Source: Cylicocyclus nassatus (Eukaryota > Nematoda > Chromadorea > Rhabditida > Strongylidae). From it: DNA of 64,000 nucleotides. The stretch lies in the NCBI GenBank assembly GCA_958299035.1, contig CATQJL010000305.1, positions 30,579,733 to 30,643,732 on the forward strand, in the 5' to 3' direction. The position numbers and the translations under genes were made by a program. The notes under the pieces were generated by a model, which made no database searches, was not told the DNA's origin, and was given only the letters and a program-made list of their open reading frames with translations. This document shows positions 13,201 to 25,200 of the stretch, one piece after another. The number at the start of each line of letters is the position of its first letter. Position 1 is the first letter of the stretch.

Positions 13201-16200
13201 GTAAAGAAATGGTAAGATTCTTATGCGGTTAGGATTGATTTGTTTTTTTGTTCCTGAATCTGATGGAGATATATAGCTAGTAGCTTCAAACGAATGGAGA
13301 CAGTGCTAGTTTGTAATTACAGTACAGGGTTTCTTGATAAGCAACAGTGCCGATTCAAGCGATTGCCAAACTATTCTTGTTGCTTAATTTTCATAAATTG
13401 TTTTCTTCAAGAGTTAGGAGCTTCATATATCACTTAATAGCTGCATTAAGTTGGAAAACCTCAGAAGTTTCGAAAATAGCTACTGATATTTCAAGAAGAA
13501 TGCTAGTATCAACCAGTGGCGTACCGGGAAAGGAGGCGGAGGAGGCCCTCCCCCAAAAAATGGGTTCGAAATTTTGAAAGTTACTATATGGGTTATTAAA
13601 ATGTGCAAGTGACTTGTATATACCTGCAATTGATTAAAATAAATTTACTTCCAAAAATTCAATTTACCTTAAAGAAAAAGATTTTTTCGGGAATTAAACG
13701 TCCCTTCTTTTGAAATTTCGGGGTTAGCAGCCCGAAAAATTTAGGAAGCATACCAAAAAAATCTTCGGAGTGCGTGACTAATGCCATTACCTATATCAAA
13801 AAAAATTCCCCCCTCCCCCTCCCCTGAACACGCCACATATCAACGAATAAGTTCTCCTCTAAAAAATGATACATTTTTCAAACAGCGTCTTCTTACACAA
13901 AGGCTTTCTGAAATCCCGTTGTTTATTGTCCAGTAACTTTTTTCTCATTGTCGAATGCAGAATAGGTCATTTTTAGGCGTTTACAAAACTACAAACTGAA
14001 GTTATTAAAATGTAAAAATATTCATTTTTTCTGCAAATATTGACCCGCACTAGTGACCAATGATAGATAAACCTTGTTAATAAGATCAAGACCGACCACA
14101 GATCATGCTCACATGACGTATGTACCATTACCTAACCATGCGTGGTTAAACTTATGACGTAATCCTCATCCCAGATTTAGAATACTTACTGGTTAATGGG
14201 GCTTAGTACGTGCACGAGTACTGCAGCAGCTTTTGCAGTGAATAGCTTACCACTATTAATCAACAACTGCGTCACCCAGTTTAATAAAGACGTAGTTAGC
14301 GTGGTCGGTTTTACAGGTTATTTTCGATTTTGAAAAGAAGATTAGGCTAAAAATAGATAATACGTGCTGTCATCTCTTCCACTATTGTAAACGAGCTAAA
14401 AATTGCTCAATGAAATGTTTTTTTTAGATTCAAAACATGAAAGCTAAAAAACTACTTCGATAAATACATTTATTGGTTCTTTCTGGCATAAGAGTTCCAG
14501 AAATTGAATGGGTATCACTTGGAACATAGAAAAAATGCTCGGAAAATCACTTTTTTGATGATTTTTCTTACGCATTTAATATCCTTCAAAGGAGAAACTT
14601 TTACCACAGATCAAATTTGATTGAGTCCTATAAATTTACACAATTGAAAAAGGAATACAGAGAGCTACTTGGAAGCGTATAAATGACTTTTTTGACCTCT
14701 ACATCGTGATGAGCAGCTGGCCCACTGTGATGCAAAAGATTGCACATTACAGCATGTAAAAGATAGTCAAATTTGATAAATGTTCCCGAATTTTCCTCAT
14801 CTTAAACAGGGCACGGCGCAGGTAGCTTAGCAAACAAGCTAGATTTTTGCAAAAGAGCATACCGCTGTCTTTCGATCTGCCGCCAGCATGATGCCGGCAT
14901 GCCGGCAGCATGCTCTTCCAAACAAACAAAGGGCTTGTTTACAGCGAAGTGAGTATGAAATGACACCAAAATTGGTGTATGGCAATGGAGAGTTGGGATA
15001 TGTGTGAAAAATTATGAAAAATTATGTGAGTCAAAAGCCACTCAACTTTTTTCGGAGTTAGGTGGCTTTCAAGCTACCTGGAAGGACCTGAGGTGGTTTG
15101 GGAAAGAAAAAATCACAAATTTTCCTCCCTCACATATTTTTTTCCTTCTTTTTCATAAATTTCATCTACAACCCAAACCCTACAAATTGCTTAATAAACC
15201 CTCAAAATTCTTCCTCCCCGCTTGTTTACGGCCCCCTGAAAATTTCGAATGGCGGCGAACGCTGCTTCAGGCGCGTAGTGCTGCTCGCTGGATAGATCAT
15301 GCCGCCAATCCGGAGAACACGAATATCATCGCGTTTGTTTGGTGCTTCTTTGGCATTTTTTGTTTTGCTTTGTTCCGATCCTTTTCATGTGTATTTTCTT
15401 CTAACATTTCATGGCGGATGCCGTTCATAGTGAAGTCAAAGGAGACTTCGTTTTTTGCAATTTCGGGAAGCCATGTCGCGCCGAGGCCTGGCTGAGTTTC
15501 ATAATGAGGTTGTGAGGATTTATTTTACTTTTGAACTGTTCAAATCTCCGAAACAATCGAAAAACAGATAAGGTTTTGAAAAACTTTCCCATGATAATGT
15601 TAATGGAAAGACCATAATGAGCTCTGACTAGCTTATGGCAAAGTTTCCAGCTTTTCGTGCGCTTTTGAATGACAAAGCCTTTTTTTAACAAAAATATTGG
15701 GAATCCTCCAATATTTTGAGTTTGAGTACAACTTACTATTTGTAACCACGGTTTATGTGGGCGACAATCAAAAAAAAATTAATAATCAAGCAAATAATAA
15801 ACTTTGACACTCTAGAACCTCTTGCTTTCTAATGCCGACCCGATGCTTTGGAGTTTCAACAGGATAAAATGAAATTTGACGAATGAGATTGAATTTAACA
15901 TACCTAAAACTACTACCTTCCCCTGGTCTGAGTCCTCACTGGAATTTCTGTCCAAACGGAAGAATTTCGCATATGAGGGTGGTTCCATTACTACTTCAAT
16001 ATCTTCGGGATTGCAAACTATTTCATCTGTAGATGCTTGTGTATCCATGTCTTGGTCAGATTTATTATCCTGGAACAAATTTTGAAACGAAATTTTAAAA
16101 TATTCAACATCAACAGTTTTGCCTACCTCTTCTAAGATAGGTGCAATTGTTGCAACAGTTTCTCTAACTTTCACTGACTCATCCATTGTTGGCTTTACTT

Positions 16201-19200
16201 CCACATCATCGCTATCGCGCTCCAATCGAACATTCTGCTCCGTAGGCACAACCACAACTATAGGTGCTGGGATGTCCCCTATCGGCTCCGAATTGTTAGA
16301 TTCCCGTTTGGAAAGGGGCAGTTTTGACTGTAGGAACAAGTTTCTTCCCGAATCCGAAAGCGCAGGTGAGCGTTGCGACGCGGGTTCCGGCGACGCGGAA
16401 AGTGACGACACCGTCGGTGTCAGCGACACGCGGCGATCTGTCGTGTAGTATAGCACGACTCGTTCGATCGTCGGCGTACGAGCGCGTCGTCGAAGCTCAC
16501 GAGCATCCTTCTCTTCTTGTTTCTTTTTCTCTTCTTCATTATCAGACTTTGCTTCGGGTTTGTTGTAGCGATACCGCCAAAATCGATCAATCTGGTCAAA
16601 ATCCACCTAAAAATTAAAAATACCATTCAAATGGTAAATGATTGGATCCTGGATTGAGGCAGACAAATTTGCACCCACCTATATAATCTTCAAAGTTTTT
16701 TTCAACTTCTCTACATTTTCGTCATGTTAACGTCAATAAAATTTATAAAAATCTAATTTCTATTTTTTTTGAATGGAGTTTTAATAGCTCAGGAGGTAGG
16801 CAAACTGTTTATTTCTCTCTGCAAAGCAAACGCAGACGCGGCGCTCGGACGCATATTGTCATTGGAGCGCGCGGGTGAGACTCGAGGTTGATAACCGCCC
16901 ACGCGCCGCGCCGCGTCCGCTTTGCTTATGCGGACACTCCCTTCGTTTGGTATTTTACTAAACATATGTTATGGAAACAGATAATTTACCTCTTTTCTCG
17001 CATCTTCTACAGCTTGCTGAATATTATCCTTGAATCGACACTGCATTAGGCTAACCTTGTCCATCTCAGAGCTGACCAATGAATTGGCTTCGCTCAACTC
17101 AGATGTCGCCAGCGAATCTACACGATCCATGTCGTTTTTCTGGATCTGAACAAATAAAAGTCATTCATTTGCACTTTGCCGTAATCAGATCAAAGAATGA
17201 TAAGTAAAAAATCGATAAGTAAAACACTTTTATGGTCAAGGTTTGTTTTAAAGAAGGAAGACGAAAAAAAAAGAACAAAGTAGTGCAGCAATTTTATAGA
17301 TAGGGTCACACTTGATGAAAGACTGCTGTTTAAAATTGGCTACTCTAGCCGATAGCTCTAATCCAGTGTTTAGCATCTAATATTTGAGTTTTTAAAAGCC
17401 GAGAAACAAAGGACAGAAAAGTGCATCTGTAATTACACATAAAGTACATCGAAACCATGATGCAGAGTTGGTCGAGTGGGGTGAAACTTTTGTCTACAGT
17501 TTTTGCAAAAAAAAAATTCAAAAACATGATTTATGAAGTTGTGAATGGTTATCAAGTAATTTGTACGCGATTGTAAGATTTCTAAATATGAAAGAAATTT
17601 TTCAGAAATTTTCCAAGATTCATTTTTTGAACCTATGTTGAAAGAAAGCCACAAATCTGATAACTTTTCAAGCTTTTAGCATATGGATTCTAGGTAAATG
17701 AAAGCATTTGGTTGCAGGTAGAATTATCGCTTCGGCAAGAAAAACCTCAAAATCTCTGCTCTTATCGATAACGAAAATCAGCAAATGATTTTAGGGTTCT
17801 CTGTAGCCGAAGTAGCTTGGCTTCCAGATTTTCCCATTAACAAAACAAGCGTCGTTTGGGGAGCAAAGAGTGAACAAAATGGAGTAAACTAGAGATAGAG
17901 AATAACGCCCCATCAAATCTGTTCCATTCATTATCAGAAGGAAAAAGCTACGAGATGAAATGACAACAATAAATAACTCAAAAGGTCAGCTGATAGAAAA
18001 ATAAGAGATTTGTTACAAAAATAAAAAAATACGATTAATTTGAGTGATTGCCTGCTAAAGAATGTATGGTTTGCACATGATTACGCAACTCTTCATTTTA
18101 AAAAAATTTCAAGAAATGAGAAAATGGAGCTGAAAAAACGTGCCTTAGCCGTTGGTAGAAGCTCTCCATTTATATGGATTTGAACAGACGGGGGCAGCGT
18201 TTCCTCATCGACACCCGTCGTCGACGTGGTCGTGTTGCCAGGTGGACTTGCACTTACGCTTTTTTCCGAACACTCGGACACTTTCACCTGAAGAAGAAAT
18301 TTGTAGTTAGCAACAAATCTCGCACGGCTATGTTTTTCCCCTCTTTTTTTCGGAAAAAAAAATTTTTTTTTAATTTTTACTCAGTGATTAAAAAAGGCTC
18401 TTACATGCACTATACTCCGGCAAATACTCCTTGAGCAGTAGATTTTGCAGTTGAAAAAAATTGCAAAAGTCTCACGTATACCTTTCGAGGACCAATCATC
18501 CTAGTCCCTTGTGCTTAGAATTCTCCCTCTCTTCTCCAAGATATATGGTCAAAGCTAGGCACGAGGTGGCTTTTGGAAAATGCAAAAAAGAAGTCCCTCT
18601 TGACTTTTGCGAATTTTTACGAAGTTCTCTTTGACCCTAAACCCTATACGTTAAGAAAACCACCAGAAAAACGAGACGTCGACTAAAAAATCCATTTTTG
18701 TGTCTTTTCGGCCTCAGAAACGATACCCCCTTTGCTTTATGTCCCACAAGCGATATCCAGCCTGCTTACAAGCCGCCTTAACGAGCCCTGAATACGGTCT
18801 TTTTATTTACAAACACAAATCGTACTGTTTCTAATTTTCCTCTATAACAATTCGCGCAAAAATTGCAAAAATATCTCATATGTCTTCGTCTAATACACTA
18901 AAGCCTTGTCCCCTGAGCAAAGGCTACTAACCTCAGGAACTTCCATCGAATCTTCGGAACCGTCCGCATTTGCAGTCGTTGCTTCATTTTTCTCGGCATC
19001 ACTTGGATATCCCGGCGATGTTGATTCTACCCACATTTCCGTCCGAGACCTTCGTTCTTCTTCCTCGAATGGGTCCACGAAAGCATTTGCACTGCAAAAG
19101 TAATAACCTGAGTTGATTGTTAAACTGTGGCAACAAAAGAATTTTTGTGCATATTTTGTAACATCTTAACGATATAAGAAATTTCAGTACTGCTTCGTAA

Positions 19201-22200
19201 AAACGATCAGATTTAGCGGCTAATTTTCAAAATCTTTTCACCAGTAAAACTACATATTACGATCTCTCCTTGTAGATTTTATTTCATAGCTCGTGGCTGT
19301 CAAAGTGCCTAGTTTTTTGCTGAAATCAAACAGATATACAATTTCACATTTTTTATCTTATCACATTTCCAAATAATGTTCTGGGCGGACCAGGCACAGC
19401 GAATGTTTTCTAGTCCATCACCTCGTCATTTCTTCATTTATCATCTCAAATTTTCCTACTTTTTTATAGCTAAAAAATACTCCTTCAAAATGAATCTACC
19501 GTAAGAGTTCTCGTTCTGATATCGTCTTGATAAAATCCTTTTTTCTTAATTCGACACCAGACGAAAGTATGATCAAGGAAGTTCTCTGACTGAAAAGTGA
19601 TTCTTTTCACAACCTTCGATGGTCACCCAAACATCCGGATTCGCCATGGGATCATATAATGTTCCTACGGTAACGTAATTAGTAATAACAAATTTGGTTA
19701 GACTTCTACGTATGCTTCCCAAGATGCATCAATGACTTTGAAGAATTTGAGATTACATGTGATTATGTGATCACTGGGACAGCCGTCAATTGATGTCATT
19801 GAGACGCGCATAATAATTGGCAAGCAGGATGTTTTTATACATCCTTTAGGTTTCCTCATCTCATCAGATCCTCATCGTAGTTAGAACAGAAATCACAAGC
19901 GGAAAGAGAATGCTACTAAATAACGGGATAGCCTTTATTGAGAGAGGCTCAGAAAGTTAGAAATCAACGAAGCGAAGATAAAAGTAGTTTTGTGACTGGA
20001 AAAAACACCCAAACAAATTCGCATACGTTTGAAAATTTCCATTAAGAATACAATGTTGTGAAGAGGACCATTTTGCACAGCTACAGTCTAGCATTACAGA
20101 AAGGGACGCATCCCGTAAATGCTTCATAATCAGGCCGTACATAAAGAATGCTCATTGCAGAGAATGTCAAAAAATGTATCCACTGTTTGATTTTAAATGA
20201 AGCTGTACTTTGCCTCGATGTTCTTTGTAGACATAAAGTACCAAACTGTTGATCTAGCTGCAATATAGATCACACTTAAAACAATTGGCTGTAGCTGTTA
20301 TTTAATCACCCACGGGAACTTCCTCAAGACAAGAATTTTTTCAGCATTTCCACAAGATTTTGTTTACTAATAGCACTGAATCGGCAGGAATAATGCCGGA
20401 CTAATTGAAAACCTGAACTTTCACAGCACTTTTCTTGAAGGGCTGCGGGAGTTCGTATTCTAAATGTATATCGGAACTTCCATTGTCTGAGTTTGACCGC
20501 ATCAAGGCAAGCTAACTCCTGTTACAAAACACGAAGACTTTGTAGAAGAGATTTTCAACACGCTGATGTCAAAATGCCTTCAGACACCTTTCCCAAGTAG
20601 TGTGAATGAATTCATGGCCGTTTCGGTAAGCACCTGCTAAGACATACATGGCGCGCGGCATCTATATGAAAGCGCTGTAAGGTATATCTTACTTTTAGAA
20701 AGTTGTATTGACTCGTTGATAGTATTTTCTGCTCAGAGGAAACTTTCTTGCAGCAAAGTTCAGATGCCTTCTTGAAATCTACCTAATCCTAATGGGAGCG
20801 GAAAATTTATGGAGCCAACTTTTGAGCACTTGGGAAAGGCATGGAAGAGCTGTTATCGATGAAAAAGTAGTAGTTCAAAGACATCCTTTTTTTAGAAAAA
20901 TCAAAAGGGAGCGCCAATCGTTCCTCAAAACCTGGAAAGCTGCTGGAGCATGCGACACATGTGTTAAGGGAAGCTTAAGTCACATCCATATATATCAAAA
21001 TAGAAGTTCTTCACAATTATGCGATTTTATTGCTACGAGTCATATACTGCAGTTATTTGGCAACAAGTTTCTTCAAACGATTGGTTATAACATAAGCCTT
21101 GCACCTTACAATCCCGTATTCTTCTCCAAGAAACAAATCTGCTTGGAATAATATAATTCAGAACGCGAAAACCTTATTCTTTCTGAACTTTCACGAAACA
21201 CTAAACATCATTGTCATATAGCGGCAACGGAACCTTTTGAATGCAAACACTCAAACTGCATTTTTCAAGTTTCAATCCCAAAAATGCTGGAAAACCCCGA
21301 GATTCCCAAATTTACTTTTTATTTGAGATTATAATTTATGCTTATTAACTGAAATGAGTTTGCACTGTTACGACGTCTCTACAAGAAGTTGTAGTTATGG
21401 TATTCATATTCACGAGTTTTGATATTGTATGAAATAAAATCTCTATTGTATAATACAAAATACTGCATAAATCACACGCAATGAAAAAAATACTATGAAG
21501 ATTGAAATGCTGCTCCGAGCATTTTTAGATGATTTTTATGGAATTTTTTGGTGCACCTATGTTCCAACCTAATAGTTCATAGGAATTTCTTTGCTTTCCG
21601 GTAGCAAAATAATTGATATATACGTTTCAAATGCATTTCTTGTTTTCTTCAAGTATTCATGTTATTCTTGCGGTAGAATATATGTAGAATAAAATATTGC
21701 GATATTTGTTATCGAATGACTAAAGGTCATTGAGAAATTTGCAAACCGAAAATATATACGATGACCAAAGAATGCACTCACGGCAACTTCTGCACGAATT
21801 GCTCCAAATCCGTCACATAACTCACGGAACCGAACCAACCGTTTGGAGCTGAGTCGGGCAGTTGAACAAGATCCAGATGTAGCCTATAACGAAGAGCATT
21901 TACGAGATTCTAGCATTAAGTTGTAATGTACTTTCCACATGTATACAAAACCTCAATAGCATACAATCTTTTTTCTTTTGATGAGGCTTATAGGAAAAAT
22001 GGCAGCTAAACGAATAGGAAATTACTAGTAGAAACTAATGTGATTTGCAGAATCGTAGCTAGTAATGGATTTTTTATTTCGATTGGCTCATGAAACTATA
22101 TAACTAAAGTAATCATTTGAGTTTCATAGGCCATTTTCATTTTCTTTTTTCTTGCAAATGTATGTACAACGGTTATTGGAATCATCAATTTTTTAGACTA

Positions 22201-25200
22201 GCTTCTTTGAAAAAACTTCTTGATTGATGTAATTTTTATGATAATGTCAAGCATATAAACTTCACATTAACAGTCTCAATATCTGCTTTACAGATCCAAT
22301 CTGCTAGGTTTGCAATTTTAGGAAACACTACGGATTTTACAGCAATGTTTATTTTCGTTACAACACTTGAAAATTGCTCCATAAGCCACATACCCAAGAA
22401 TTATGTAATCGAAAGGATGAAAAAATCGTCAGTTACTTTTTTTTATCACCCTCGAATCACCCTGAAAAATTGATTCAAAAAAATCTGTTATTCAGATTTT
22501 TTTCCACAAATTCTTTTCCAAATTGCTTTCACCAAGTAGGCACCAAGCAAATTGTTGCCTCTTTTTAGAAAATGTTTCGCACTAGCGGAGGGAGTGAGCT
22601 TGAGAGAGGGAGCTTTGCAGAAATCGCAAGAAAAAAAAATGGAAATTGTTACAAAACATAGGTACAGCACTTTTGTTGAGTCTCGGTCTACTCAAAGTTA
22701 AGATATCTAGAATTTGACTCCAATTTTTCGCTGTCAATCCCAAGAATAGATTCTAAAAAGAAATATACGTATGTGTGCATGTAGCTGTACATTAATTACC
22801 ATATACTTTATTAGATGGCTTACCCGGCTCCGCCCGGCCCTGTCATTATTTTATTCGTAATCAGCATGCTCGATTACCCCCCTGTGCCAACTCCCAGCCC
22901 CGCAGCTCAAATTTTGCAAAAAATCGATAAAATCGATATCGATCGATGACGAGAAGTAGCCTGCGATACTCGCCACGCTTCGAAGTGTATATGTGCAAAG
23001 TTTGGCCCGGATGGGTTCAGAAATGGAATTTTCTATTCGGAACATACGTACATACATACAGTCGCTTCATTTCATATGATCATGTGTGTCATTGCACACA
23101 GTTCACCTTTGGCGTCCCCATCCTGGATTCGTTCAAGAAATAAGCCTTAAGGTAAGTGTTTCCAAGGTGTTTTTAGCATTTTCTTTCCTTTTTAGTTACT
23201 AGTCACCTCAAATTGATGTAACCGATAACAATCGGCAAGTCTCTTGCGTTTTTGCGATTGCAAATCCAGAATGAGGACGCCAAAGTGGACTGTGTGTGCA
23301 ATGGCACACATGATCATATGAATTGAAGCGACTGTACATACAGACATTCAGCTTTATATATAAGATAGTTAATTGAAATACAAAATCCAAGGGAAAGTTT
23401 CAAAACCAAAAAAATCAATATTGCGAATTGATATAATACATGCATGGAGCCAACAATTGCTATAAACCAGCATAGCAACAATTGAACAGCCAAACATTGA
23501 CCTGACACAACTACTCATCAGTTGACTTACCGGTCAATAATCGCCGGTCGAATTTTGAGGTCCAATTTTGATAGGTCTTCAGGATCTGATGGTGTAATAT
23601 CTGAGCCTAGGCGACCGTTGTTGCAATTCACTAATGTGGCAAAGTTCGTAGGGCTGGAAAAAAACAATCAGTTTCTATTTTTATTTTCAAAGTAGAACCC
23701 AAAATCAAGCATACCTCGGTGGTGATTCCGTGGCCTGTGCCAGCTCTGGTGATGAGCCTTCTTCATCGTTAGCTCCAGAAGTGGACGTGGACATGGAACG
23801 ATCGGCCATAAGAGGCCGAATGGCGTCGGACGCCATGGATTGGAGGGAAGAAGACGATGATGATAGCTAAAAGTTCGAAAATACAGGCAACTTCCAGATT
23901 GTCAATACTTCTTTATTCAGAATGTTGAGATCAAGTACGAATTATCTTTCTTAGAAAGGGAAATGTACACAGTTTAGAAAAAAAAGAAAGAGAGTTTGTG
24001 AAAGTTACGTTCAAAAAACAAAGCAGAAAAGTTTATAAACAAAATGCGATTGTAAAGATTTTTATTTTGACAGAAAGAACAGTAGATTTTATTAAAGGAG
24101 TTCAAGTATTCCAAGGACAGTGAGCAAGAAAGTTTTTTCAGAGCTTCATGATCATAGGATGACGTATGTCACAAACAATTTTTATAATTTTGTTTATGCA
24201 GGGTAAAATAATTATATGATTCAATCTGGTAACTTATACAAGGCACTTATTCATCTTAAATACTTATACAACCCCCTCAATATAGAATGTTCTTGAATGT
24301 TTACAAAATCTGCGGAGATTAGAGGACAGTTTTTTCTAGATTTTGGAAACAAGGAACTCTACCTTCTCCAGATCATAGTTCTAGAGTTTCACCAGAAATC
24401 AATGTTTACGGAAAAGCATTTTGGATACATGTAGTCGACTAAACAGAAGCAACTACTGAGGCATAGAACTCAAGTAAACCATATTGAAGCTGGAGCCCCT
24501 GAGTAAAGAGCATCTCAAAATGAAGCGAACACTTATGAACTCCGCAAAGGGGTTTCTTTGAAAGTTCTTGACCTTTCTTAAAAGCCGAGAACCGTTGTTT
24601 TCTTTCCAGAAGAAGAATGTCGGACTAATGGAAAGTATTGGCAGAATAAAATTAGAAATAAGAAACGTAGAACAAAAAATGGAAGCAGTCAGGTGAGGTG
24701 ATGCGAAATAGCAGGGAGAAATGCTTTGATTATGTAGAAAATTGCAAGAGCTTTGTATAAATGTTCTGCAAATCGTCCATATAAAGTATTAGAATTATGA
24801 AATAGTCTTTTTGAAGAGATTTTTATTGTATTCCACAATTCTAACTAGTCCAAGATTTAACTTTTTCGCTTAGAGAAAAAGAATCATTAAAGACTTTATC
24901 AGTTATATATAAATTTTTACAAATATCTTCTAATTTGAAAATAAGAAGACAAAAACTTTTTTATGATCAAGTGTGTAAATAGTTGAAGTTCCTAAGCAAT
25001 CGTGGTAACTAAAGTTTGGAGGGTATTTTTGGAGTAAAAAAAATTAAACGCACGTTTTTTTTCAAATGCATTCAGAATTGTTACATTACCATGATGAGGT
25101 ACATTGCGGCAAAAAATTTTTTGAAAGAATATGAAAATAGTGTAAATTAATGCACAAAATAAATTATCTAAAATAATAATTTATATGAAATAATGTAAAA

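Noticed and set aside
14880..14915. CATGATGCCGGCATGCCGGC palindrome as a regulatory site
   Set aside because: A short imperfect palindrome in an intron with no context; nothing supports a function.
15004..15495. 163-codon plus-strand open frame, the longest single frame in the middle of the window
   Set aside because: Phe/Pro-rich with poor codon sense; its end overlaps a fragment of the hAT-like MITE.
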